DNA of 46,795 bases, taken from Butyrivibrio sp. CAG:318 (GTDB lineage Bacteria; Bacillota; Clostridia; Lachnospirales; Lachnospiraceae). The notes beneath the pieces are model-generated. The model was given only the letters and a program-made list of their open reading frames with translations. It was not told the DNA's origin and did no database searches. This document shows, piece after piece, positions 6,619 through 13,925 of the stretch. The stretch covers positions 43,328 through 90,122 of the forward strand of contig FR889229.1 in assembly GCA_000431815.1 (NCBI GenBank). Direction: 5' to 3'. How positions within the stretch are numbered: the first letter of the stretch is position 1; the number at the start of each line of letters is the position of its first letter. A program made the translations under genes and the position numbers.

Positions 6619-8229
6619 GTGAAAATTAGAATACCCAATATAGATGATAAAGAAAGTTTCATTGAAGATAAGCAGTCAATAGTTTTATTAGGTGCTAATG
6701 GAGCTGGAAAAACTAGAATGAGTGTATGGATTGATGAAAATAACCCAGAATTAAATGTACATAGAATTTCAGCACAAAAATCGCTTGATATGCCAGAATA
6801 TGTAAGCCCAACTGAATTAAAAAAGGCGGAGGATCGTTTTTTATATGGAACTACTAATGATAATAGAATATGGCTTGAAAGTGATGGGAAAAGATATAGT
6901 CGATGGGGAAATAATCCTGAAACTCATATGTTGAATGATTATCAGCCTCTCATGGAATTTTTGATGACAGAAAATTTTGAAAAAAGTATTGAATACCGAG
7001 AAAAACACAAGGAAGGTAATCAAGAATTTGATAATGAGACGAAATTGGAAAAGATAAAGAAAATATGGGAAAAGGTGATAACACACAGAAGGTTACAAAT
7101 TTCTGCTGGAAAGATTGAGGTTGAAAGTGTAGATGGTAATTCGGATAAATATAATGGTAATGCTATGAGTGATGGCGAAAGAGCAATTTTTCATTACATT
7201 GCTGAAGTAGTTTCAGCAAAAGATAATTCTTTAATTATTATAGATGAACCAGAAAATCATTTGCATAATTCAATATTAGAAAGACTTTGGAATGAGATAG
7301 AGGCTGAAAGACAGGATTGTGTATACTTATATATAACACATAATTTAGATTTTGCCAGAACTAGGAATAATACACAAATTGTTTGGATAAAAAATATGAT
7401 TGATAAGCAAAAGTGGGATTATGAATTATTAGATTCAAATGATTTTTCAGATGATTTATTACTTGAGATATTAGGTAATAGGCATGGAGTATTGTTTGTG
7501 GAAGGAACACCGGATAAAAGTATTGATCGAAAATTGTATTCTAGGTTATTCCCTAAATATAACATTATTCCCTTAGAGGGGTGTGCGTCAGTTATACAAG
7601 CTACAAAAGCATATAACAAATTGCCAATGTTACATTACAAGACAATAAAAGGAATTGTTGATAGAGATAGAAGAAATGAAGGTGAGATAAACTCGTTATT
7701 GCGGGATAAAATATATGTACCTTCTGTTGCGGAGATTGAAAATTTATTTTTGATTCCACAAGTTATTGAACTGGTTGCTAGAAAGCAAAGTATTGAGAAT
7801 GTAGATGTTTTGTTAGAACAAACGAAAGAAAAAACAATAGAATTTTTGAAGTTACATTTAGAAGAACAAGCGTTGTTGTTTACAAAGAAAAGGTGTCAAA
7901 ATACAATTAATAATGTTTGTAACCAATCAACACAAACAATTGATGATTATAAAACATCTTTAGATGAAATAGTAGATAAGGTAAAACCGCAAGAAGAGTA
8001 CAGTAAGGCATGTAAGGAATTACAGAAAATTGTAGATGATAAAGATTATCTTGCAGCGCTTAGAGTGATAAATAATAAAGGCCTTTTGCCTTTTACAAAT
8101 GTGTCAAATGCGTTTGGATGGAAAAAGCAAAATTATATTGATTATGTAATTAGGTTGCTTGGAATCCAAGATAGTACTTCAGAGGAGTTGTGTAATATAT
8201 TTAGAAATTATGTTACAGTGGGAGACTAA
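6619..8229 (+). CDS. Single-chain ABC ATPase-DUF4435 TOPRIM protein (PARIS AriAB-like)
   Basis: This 536-residue protein combines two modules. Residues 1 to about 285 form a compact SMC/Rad50-like ABC ATPase: Walker A GANGAGKT (25-32), signature MSDGE (183-187), Walker B SLIIIDEPE (D209, E210) and an ITHN switch histidine (H241). Residues from about 288 form a DUF4435-type TOPRIM nuclease domain: VLFVEGTPDK (E295), GIVDRDR (D348, D350), then AEIENLF. Separate AriA (ATPase) and AriB (DUF4435) proteins make up the PARIS anti-phage system, and fused versions are known. In PARIS, phage anti-restriction proteins trigger release of AriB, which cleaves tRNA. The function here is inferred from architecture. 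The alternative is an OLD-family-like nuclease. The GTG start follows GGAGGT by 6 bases. The gene stands alone beside a type II restriction system. Confidence 0.72.
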   Translation: MKIRIPNIDDKESFIEDKQSIVLLGANGAGKTRMSVWIDENNPELNVHRISAQKSLDMPEYVSPTELKKAEDRFLYGTTNDNRIWLESDGKRYSRWGNNPETHMLNDYQPLMEFLMTENFEKSIEYREKHKEGNQEFDNETKLEKIKKIWEKVITHRRLQISAGKIEVESVDGNSDKYNGNAMSDGERAIFHYIAEVVSAKDNSLIIIDEPENHLHNSILERLWNEIEAERQDCVYLYITHNLDFARTRNNTQIVWIKNMIDKQKWDYELLDSNDFSDDLLLEILGNRHGVLFVEGTPDKSIDRKLYSRLFPKYNIIPLEGCASVIQATKAYNKLPMLHYKTIKGIVDRDRRNEGEINSLLRDKIYVPSVAEIENLFLIPQVIELVARKQSIENVDVLLEQTKEKTIEFLKLHLEEQALLFTKKRCQNTINNVCNQSTQTIDDYKTSLDEIVDKVKPQEEYSKACKELQKIVDDKDYLAALRVINNKGLLPFTNVSNAFGWKKQNYIDYVIRLLGIQDSTSEELCNIFRNYVTVGD

Positions 8230-8236
8230 AAATGCC

Positions 8237-8279
8237 TTAGTAGTAACCCTTCCCCCTTTACTACCAATTTTACTACTAA
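8237..8279. repeat. Inverted TTAGTAGTA repeats at the island's right edge
   Basis: TTAGTAGTA (8237-8245) and its exact reverse complement (8271-8279) are separated by 25 bases; a related GGTAGTAAC follows at 8282. They begin only a few bases after the stop of the ATPase-TOPRIM gene. The 178-bp spacer 8230-8407 holds no gene and marks the change from AT-rich island to ordinary chromosome. The repeat may be a weak terminator stem or part of an old recombination site. The 11-mer CCTTAGTAGTA (8235-8245) is also found at 1081-1091. Confidence 0.45.
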
Positions 8280-8407
8280 CAGGTAGTAACAGCATGCCTA
8301 ATTCTGCACTAATTCACCACAATCTGTAATTTCAAAACATATCACCACAACCCCAGAAACCCTTGCAAAACAGGGCATTCCGGGGCAAATTAAGGAGAAC
8401 CAAAACT

Positions 8408-8872
8408 ATGATAAAAATACTTTTCATCTGCCATGGCAATATCTGCCGTTCGCCGATGGCTGAATTTATGTTTAAAGATATTACCGCCCGCTGGGGTATT
8501 GCAAAGGAGTTTGAGATTGCCTCCGCGGCGACGAGTACGGAAGAGATATGGAACGGAGTGGGGAATCCGGTGTACCCGCCGGCGAAAGCCGAGCTGGCAA
8601 GGCATGGGATTGGATGTGAGGGTAAGAGAGCGGTGCAGCTTAAGAGGGAGGATTACGATCATTATGACTGGCTGATCGGGATGGATTCGATGAATATGAG
8701 GAATATTGAGAGGATGACCGGACATAAGGGCGGCAAAATCCGCAAGCTGCTGACGTTTGCGGGAGAGGACGGAGATGTTGCGGACCCGTGGTATACGGGG
8801 GATTTTGGCAGGACGTGGAGAGATATTGAGAGAGGACTGGATGGATTTCTTAAATATCTGGGGTTTGAATGA
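8408..8872 (+). CDS. Low molecular weight protein tyrosine phosphatase
   Basis: This 154-residue cytoplasmic phosphatase shows the P-loop C8-HGNIC-R14-S15 at its N terminus (CX5RS) and the general-acid aspartate in the late ADPWYTGDF motif, both diagnostic for the family. Length is typical. It removes phosphate from protein phosphotyrosine (or phosphoarginine in some Firmicute relatives). The start at 8408 is preferred over an upstream in-frame start because AAGGAG lies 10 bases before it and the family motif begins at residue 5. It is followed, after a separate promoter, by leuS. It is the first ordinary chromosomal gene to the right of the defence island and is visibly richer in GC. Confidence 0.93.
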   Translation: MIKILFICHGNICRSPMAEFMFKDITARWGIAKEFEIASAATSTEEIWNGVGNPVYPPAKAELARHGIGCEGKRAVQLKREDYDHYDWLIGMDSMNMRNIERMTGHKGGKIRKLLTFAGEDGDVADPWYTGDFGRTWRDIERGLDGFLKYLGFE

Positions 8873-8904
8873 AGATATTTTGCAGAAATGAAACCGCGCA
8901 ATCC

Positions 8905-8933
8905 TTGACAAATCGTGCGTTTCTGTTTAATAT
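8905..8933 (+). promoter_or_regulatory. Sigma-A promoter of leuS
   Basis: A consensus TTGACA (8905-8910), a 17-base spacer and TAATAT (8928-8933) lie about 50 bases before the leuS start. The leader is too short for a T-box, so leuS here does not appear to be under T-box control, unlike many Firmicute aminoacyl-tRNA synthetase genes. Confidence 0.85.
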
Positions 8934-8985
8934 TTAGCTTATGAATTTTTATATTAATATGAGCCGTCATATATAGGAGGCAGAT

Positions 8986-11415
8986 ATGGCTAATACTACA
9001 ACATATAATCCTAAATCGATCGAGCCGAAGTGGCAGAAGTACTGGGAAGAGAACCAGACTTTTAAGACTGATGTATGGGATTTTTCCAAACCTAAATTCT
9101 ACGCGCTTGACATGTTCCCGTACCCGTCGGGAGTAGGTCTTCACGCAGGACATCCGGAAGGATATACCGCGACAGACATTGTGTCACGTATGAAGAGAAT
9201 GCAGGGATATAATGTTTTACATCCGATGGGATATGACTCATTTGGACTTCCGGCAGAGCAGTATGCGGTTACGACCGGACATCACCCGAACGGATTCACA
9301 GAGAAGAATATAGAGACATTTACGGCACAGCTTAAGGAACTTGGATTTGATTATGACTGGAGCCGCAAGATTGCGACAAGCGACCCGGATTTCTATAAGT
9401 GGACACAGTGGATTTTTAAACAGCTTTATCTTGACGGATATGCCAAGTATGTTGATATGCCGGTCAACTGGTGTGAAGAGCTCGGAACGGTTCTTTCCAA
9501 CGACGAGGTAATTGACGGCAAGTCAGAGAGAGGCGGATATCCGGTCGTACGTAAGAATATGAAGCAGTGGGTTATCGACCAGGTGGCTTTTGCGGACAAG
9601 CTCCTTGAAGGACTGAACGAGATAGACTGGCCGGAGTCCACGAAAGAGATGCAGAGACACTGGATTGGTAAATCAGAAGGTGTTGAAGTTGATTTCAATA
9701 TCGTGGGCGGCGGAAGTTTTTCGATATTCACTACATGTATTGAGACGATTTACGGTATCACATTTATGGTACTGGCGCCGGACGGACAGCTTGTTAAGGA
9801 ACTGATGCCGAGAATTAAGAATCAGGCAGAGGTTCAGGCATATATCGACGAGACAGTCAAGAAAAACGATATGGACAGAACGGAACTCAATAAGACGAAG
9901 TCGGGCTGCGTTCTTGAAGGAATATATGCAATCAATCCGGTCAACGGCAAGGAAGTGCCGGTGTTTATCGGCGATTTCGTACTTGCTTCATACGGAACAG
10001 GTGCGGTTATGGCAGTACCGTCACACGACCAGAGAGACTTCGAGTATGCCATTGCGCATAAGCTTCCGATGATTCAGGTAATCGATGGTGCCGATGTGAG
10101 CGAGCAGGCATTTGAGAAATATGATTACCTCGGCAAGGGATGTAAGCTTATGAACTCAGAAGAGTTTACGGGACTTACTGTTGAGGAAGCCAAGACTGCC
10201 ATTACGGATAAGCTTGTTAAGATGGGTGTGGCCCGCAAGAAAGCAAATTACCATTTCCGTGAGTGGATTTTTGCAAGACAGAGATACTGGGGCGAGCCGG
10301 TTCCTGTTGTACACCTTGAGAATGGAGAAATTCATGTGCTTGATGATGATGAACTTCCGCTTGTTCTTCCGGAACTTGAGGACTACAAGGGCAAGAACGG
10401 ACAGGCACCTCTTGAGAATGCGACAGAGTGGAAGCAGTACGACCACAACGGAATCAAGGGTAAGAGAGAGACATCGACCATGCCGGGCAGTGCCGGATCA
10501 AGCTGGTATTATTTAAGATATATTGACCCGCATAATGATAAAGAACTTGCCGATAAGGAACTCCTTAAGCACTGGATGCCGGTTGACCTCTATATCGGAG
10601 GCCCGGAGCATGCGGTAGGACACCTTATGTATTCAAGAATCTGGAACAGATACCTCTATGATAAGGGCATTGCACCTACCAGGGAGCCGTTTAAGAAACT
10701 TGTGCATCAGGGCATGATACTCGGATCCAACGGAATTAAGATGGGTAAGAGATTCCCTGAATTTGTCATCAATCCTAGTGATATCGTAAGAGATTACGGC
10801 GCTGATACATTGAGACTTTACGAGATGTTCATGGGACCGCTTGAGGCTTCCAAACCATGGAGCCAGCAGGGCGTTGAAGGTGCGAGAAGATTTATCGGTA
10901 AAGTATGGAATTTCTTCACTGAACCTGAGAATATCATTGAAGATACAGATAACGGACTGAAGAAAGTATATCATCAGACTGTTAAGAAAGTTACACAGGA
11001 TTTCGAGACACTCGGATTCAACACTGCGATCAGCCAGATGATGATATTCATGAATGCTGCCACTAAGGAAGGCAAGTGCCCGCGTAATTATGCAGAAGGA
11101 TTTATTAAGATGTTTTCGTGCATCTGCCCTCATGCAGGTGAGGAAATCTGGAGTATTTTAGGACATGATGGCACGATTGCATTTGAGAAATGGCCAGAAT
11201 TTGATGAAGAAGCCGTTAAGGAAGATACCGTGGAAATCGGTGTGCAGATTAACGGTAAAGTTAAGGGCAAGGTTGAAATAGCTGTTGATGAAGACTCAAA
11301 GACAGTAATTGCCAAGGCCAAAGAGATTCCGGCTGTTGCGAAGGCAATAGAGGGCAAGAACATAGTAAAAGAAATCTATGTTCCGGGAAGAATTGTAAAT
11401 ATTGTTGCTAAATAA
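8986..11415 (+). CDS. leuS: Leucyl-tRNA synthetase
   Basis: This 809-residue class I synthetase attaches leucine to tRNA-Leu in the cytoplasm. The HIGH-type motif is in FPYPSGVGLHAGHPEGYT near residue 50, followed by the CP1 editing domain insert, a WIFARQRYWGEP signature, and the C-terminal anticodon-binding domain ending NIVAK. The KMSKS loop is unusual: it reads IKMGKRFPEFVINPSD instead of KMSKSxGN. The rest of the catalytic fold (IGGPEHAVGHLMYSRI, GADTLRLYEMFMGP) is intact. An AGGAGG site (8976-8981) lies 4 bases before the ATG. It is a single gene with its own consensus promoter and a strong terminator. Confidence 0.97.
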   Translation: MANTTTYNPKSIEPKWQKYWEENQTFKTDVWDFSKPKFYALDMFPYPSGVGLHAGHPEGYTATDIVSRMKRMQGYNVLHPMGYDSFGLPAEQYAVTTGHHPNGFTEKNIETFTAQLKELGFDYDWSRKIATSDPDFYKWTQWIFKQLYLDGYAKYVDMPVNWCEELGTVLSNDEVIDGKSERGGYPVVRKNMKQWVIDQVAFADKLLEGLNEIDWPESTKEMQRHWIGKSEGVEVDFNIVGGGSFSIFTTCIETIYGITFMVLAPDGQLVKELMPRIKNQAEVQAYIDETVKKNDMDRTELNKTKSGCVLEGIYAINPVNGKEVPVFIGDFVLASYGTGAVMAVPSHDQRDFEYAIAHKLPMIQVIDGADVSEQAFEKYDYLGKGCKLMNSEEFTGLTVEEAKTAITDKLVKMGVARKKANYHFREWIFARQRYWGEPVPVVHLENGEIHVLDDDELPLVLPELEDYKGKNGQAPLENATEWKQYDHNGIKGKRETSTMPGSAGSSWYYLRYIDPHNDKELADKELLKHWMPVDLYIGGPEHAVGHLMYSRIWNRYLYDKGIAPTREPFKKLVHQGMILGSNGIKMGKRFPEFVINPSDIVRDYGADTLRLYEMFMGPLEASKPWSQQGVEGARRFIGKVWNFFTEPENIIEDTDNGLKKVYHQTVKKVTQDFETLGFNTAISQMMIFMNAATKEGKCPRNYAEGFIKMFSCICPHAGEEIWSILGHDGTIAFEKWPEFDEEAVKEDTVEIGVQINGKVKGKVEIAVDEDSKTVIAKAKEIPAVAKAIEGKNIVKEIYVPGRIVNIVAK

Positions 11416-11430
11416 GGCAATGCTATATTG

Positions 11431-11463
11431 GGCTTCGGTACGTTTAAAGTACCGAAGCCATTT
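11431..11463. terminator. Intrinsic terminator of leuS
   Basis: A perfect 11-bp stem (GGCTTCGGTAC with GTACCGAAGCC) and a 7-base loop are followed by ATTTTCATT. The stop codon of the convergent small gene lies in the loop, so the stem overlaps that gene's coding end. It probably serves leuS. Confidence 0.85.
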
Positions 11464-11683
11464 TCATTAGGGTTTCAACTTTGGACTGTTCCTCCGGGTT
11501 CATGTCTTTTTTCATGCTTTCAAAAAGAGTTTCGATATCGGATTTGGTAAAACTTATGTGCTCCTGCCTGGCTTTGTTTGAAAAGGCAAGAAGGAGAGGG
11601 AGGATGTCATCGGACGAAACACCGGATGAAAGCTGCATGAATTCATTTAAAAGTGCCGATTTGCGGCTGTCTATGTTGTTCAT
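11444..11683 (-). CDS. Small conserved-type hypothetical protein (79 aa)
   Basis: This is a short, soluble, mostly helical protein without a signal peptide or cysteine motif. I do not recognise a family. Its ATG overlaps the stop of the upstream reverse-strand gene by 4 bases (ATGA), and that gene ends with an AAAGGAGG-like stretch that can act as its ribosome binding site. The two are therefore very likely co-translated partners. The C terminus is encoded inside the leuS terminator hairpin. The tight coupling, rather than similarity, is the reason to call it real. Confidence 0.65.
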   Translation of the reverse strand: MNNIDSRKSALLNEFMQLSSGVSSDDILPLLLAFSNKARQEHISFTKSDIETLFESMKKDMNPEEQSKVETLMKMASVL

Positions 11684-12138
11684 ATGCCTCCTTTGCTGCC
11701 GGGATTATTATTGAGCATCCGGCTGTATTGTTCATACATCTGCTGCTGTTTGGGTGACAGAAAATTCTTTAACATGTCGGATGATTTATCCGGGGCCTGA
11801 GGTTCGGAATTCATTGCATTGTAGATGCTGAATATCTCGTTCATGTTGCTGAAGTTGGACATCATGTTAAAAATTTCACAATCTTTTTTGGGGCAGAACC
11901 GTTTGATGTCGTTCACGATATGCTCGGTGTCGTGATGCGCCCTTGCCAGAGGGGACGGACATGGCATGTTTTTATAGAACTCAAGGGTCTGCATAAGTTC
12001 GGCAAGTCTGATAAACAGGGCGAACATCTTCTGCTGTTCCCCGGATGTGTATGGCAGATATGCTTTAATCATCTGAAAATATGTGCCGCAGGTGGCGATG
12101 TCAAATTCGGTAAGTGGCAGGGTTTCAAAATGCTCCAT
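11680..12138 (-). CDS. Hypothetical helical protein (152 aa)
   Basis: This soluble protein has an N-terminal half with a Phe/Leu-rich helical repeat (YFQMIKAYLPYTSGEQQKMF) and a CPKKDCEI segment. The C terminus is rich in Gln, Asn and Pro (SPKQQQMYEQYSRMLNNNP). No family is recognised. The start has no strong ribosome binding site, so the true start may differ. It overlaps the next gene by ATGA, and both lie between leuS and a Cys/Gly-rich sporulation-type gene, all on the reverse strand. Its style (Met/Gln-rich C terminus) recalls small spore-coat-associated proteins, but that is only an impression. Confidence 0.6.
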   Translation of the reverse strand: MEHFETLPLTEFDIATCGTYFQMIKAYLPYTSGEQQKMFALFIRLAELMQTLEFYKNMPCPSPLARAHHDTEHIVNDIKRFCPKKDCEIFNMMSNFSNMNEIFSIYNAMNSEPQAPDKSSDMLKNFLSPKQQQMYEQYSRMLNNNPGSKGGI

Positions 12139-12188
12139 ATGTTTTTAAATCTTTTTTTCTAATATATGCAGACGGACATATGAAAATA

Positions 12189-12212
12189 CCGGTTCCAGTT
12201 TAGTGGAACCGG
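12189..12212 (-). terminator. Terminator of the Cys/Gly-rich gene
   Basis: A 9-bp perfect stem (CCGGTTCCA with TGGAACCGG) has a 6-base loop. On the reverse strand it is followed by TATTTTCA, consistent with a terminator 14 bases after the stop of the 12226-12462 gene. Confidence 0.7.
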
Positions 12213-12225
12213 CATATCGGAATAA

Positions 12226-12462
12226 TTAGCCGATGAGTGCTATAAGGATAATGATCCAGAGCCAGTTGTTTCCGCCGCATCCACATCCGCAGCCATCGCC
12301 ACATCCGTTTCCGCCGAAAAGTGAGTTGCCGAAGATTCCGCCTTCACCGCCGCATGCGCATGAAAGAATAAGAATCCAGAGAAGTACATTGCAGCTGCAG
12401 TTGCCTGATCCTGAAATCGGGCTGCCACCGCATCCGCATCCTGTTGCTGCTAAATCACTCAT
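12226..12462 (-). CDS. Cys/Gly-rich small protein ('high-cysteine HCB protein 13' type)
   Basis: This 78-residue protein has alternating glycine/cysteine clusters (CGCGG, CSC, CACGG, CGDGCGCGCGG) separated by two hydrophobic stretches (VLLWILIL and WLWIIILIALIG at the extreme C terminus). It matches the composition of small Clostridia proteins named 'chorion class high-cysteine HCB protein', whose role is unknown; related short Gly/Cys-rich hydrophobic proteins occur in spores. The ATG has a GGAGGA site about 6 bases upstream. It is divergent from icd and ends in its own terminator. No function is claimed. It may be a membrane- or spore-layer-associated peptide. Confidence 0.8.
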   Translation of the reverse strand: MSDLAATGCGCGGSPISGSGNCSCNVLLWILILSCACGGEGGIFGNSLFGGNGCGDGCGCGCGGNNWLWIIILIALIG

Positions 12463-12536
12463 TGTTTTTCCTCCGGGAAATAAACTTTACACTATACAGA
12501 TATGCGAAATCACCTTTTTGGTTACTATAATAATTG

Positions 12537-12564
12537 TTGATTTTCACAGATATTGTAGTATAAT
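12537..12564 (+). promoter_or_regulatory. Probable promoter of icd
   Basis: TTGATT (12537-12542), a 16-base spacer and a perfect TATAAT (12559-12564) lie 70 bases before the icd start. A second TTGACA at 12581 lacks a good partner -10 box. The divergent reverse-strand gene starts at 12462, so this 174-bp gap holds promoters for both sides. Confidence 0.65.
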
Positions 12565-12636
12565 TTAAAAGATAGTGCTTTTGACAAGTATTAAAATACA
12601 TAAATTAATTAAAATATATTATAAGGAGATTATGCC

Positions 12637-13845
12637 ATGGATAAAATTAAGATGACTACACCGCTTGTGGAAATGGACGGGGACGAGATGACAAGAATTC
12701 TCTGGAAGTCTATCAAGGAAGAACTCCTCTGCCCATTCATAGATCTTAATACAGAATATTACGACCTTGGACTTGAGCATCGTAACGAGACTGATGATAA
12801 GGTTACGGTTGATGCAGCCAATGCCAATATGAAATATGGAGTTGCCGTAAAGTGCGCTACGATTACACCGAACGCTGCGCGTATGACAGAATACAATCTT
12901 AAAGAGATGTGGAAGAGCCCTAACGGAACTATAAGAGCCATTCTTGACGGAACCGTATTCCGTGCACCGATTATCGTAAAAGGTATCGAGCCGCTTGTAA
13001 AGAACTGGCATAAGCCTATTACAATAGCAAGACATGCATATGGCGACGTATATAAGAATGTCGAGATTAAGGTTCCGGGTGCCGGAAAGGCCGAGCTTGT
13101 ATTTACCGGCGCAGACGGAGAAGTTATCAAAGAAACTATCCATGAGTTCAAGACACCGGGAATTATCCAGGGAATCCATAATGTGGACAAGTCGATTGAA
13201 AGCTTTGCCAGAAGCTGCTTCAATTACGCACTCGATAAGAAAGAAGATTTGTGGTTTGCCACCAAGGATACAATTTCCAAGAAATACGATCATAATTTCA
13301 AGGATATTTTCCAGGAAATTTATGATAATGAATATGAAGAGAAATTTAAGGCAGCAGGAATTGAATATTTCTATACACTGATTGATGATGCGGTTGCAAG
13401 AGTAATGAAGTCCGAAGGCGGATACATCTGGGCCTGCAAGAATTATGACGGTGATGTTATGAGTGATATGGTTGCTACGGCATTCGGATCGCTTGCGATG
13501 ATGACATCTGTTCTTGTATCACCAAGCGGTGTGTACGAGTATGAAGCTGCCCACGGAACGGTACAGAGACATTATTACAAACATCTCAAAGGCGAAGAGA
13601 CATCTACCAACTCTGTGGCAACGATTTTTGCCTGGAGCGGAGCTCTCAGAAAGAGAGGCGAGCTTGACGGCAATAAGGAATTGCAGATTTTCGCCGATAA
13701 GCTTGAAAAAGCATGTATAGATACGATTGAAAGCGGGGAGATGACTAAAGACCTCGCACTTATAACTTCAATTGATAATCCGAAAGTCCTTAACAGTTTT
13801 GATTTTATCAAGGCAATAAGAACGAGACTTGAAGCATCACTTTAA
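12637..13845 (+). CDS. icd: NADP-dependent isocitrate dehydrogenase
   Basis: This 402-residue enzyme oxidises isocitrate to 2-oxoglutarate with CO2 release, feeding glutamate synthesis. It belongs to the homodimeric type II (eukaryote-like) group: the N terminus has VEMDGDEMTRILW, then ATITPNAARMTEYNLKEMWK (substrate site with the conserved serine/asparagine region), ILDGTVFRAPI, and a late YDGDVMSDMVATAFGSL with the metal-binding aspartates. The NADP-binding region contains AHGTVQRHYY and NSVATIFAWSGAL. Length is standard. AAGGAG lies 8 bases before the ATG. It is a single gene with its own promoter and terminator. Confidence is high. Confidence 0.96.
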   Translation: MDKIKMTTPLVEMDGDEMTRILWKSIKEELLCPFIDLNTEYYDLGLEHRNETDDKVTVDAANANMKYGVAVKCATITPNAARMTEYNLKEMWKSPNGTIRAILDGTVFRAPIIVKGIEPLVKNWHKPITIARHAYGDVYKNVEIKVPGAGKAELVFTGADGEVIKETIHEFKTPGIIQGIHNVDKSIESFARSCFNYALDKKEDLWFATKDTISKKYDHNFKDIFQEIYDNEYEEKFKAAGIEYFYTLIDDAVARVMKSEGGYIWACKNYDGDVMSDMVATAFGSLAMMTSVLVSPSGVYEYEAAHGTVQRHYYKHLKGEETSTNSVATIFAWSGALRKRGELDGNKELQIFADKLEKACIDTIESGEMTKDLALITSIDNPKVLNSFDFIKAIRTRLEASL

Positions 13846-13862
13846 GATAAAAATATAAGCGA

Positions 13863-13895
13863 CGAGCAGTGCAGGACACTGCTCGCTGTTATTTT
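13863..13895 (+). terminator. Intrinsic terminator of icd
   Basis: A 9-bp perfect stem (CGAGCAGTG with CACTGCTCG) with a 5-base loop is followed by CTGTTATTTT. It lies 17 bases after the icd stop. An upstream GTG of the next gene's frame falls inside the stem, which argues for the later ATG start of that gene. Confidence 0.75.
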
Positions 13896-13925
13896 AACGG
13901 CGGCAGGCCGGTATGGAGCAATTTT

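Noticed and set aside
8873..8985. T-box or leader riboswitch ahead of leuS
   Set aside because: The promoter found at 8905-8933 leaves a leader of about 45 bases, too short for a T-box, and no NGGTGGNACC-like sequence is present.
12233..12568. Forward 111-residue frame rich in His and Pro
   Set aside because: It is the shadow of the Cys/Gly-rich gene on the other strand, which has a good ribosome binding site and terminator.
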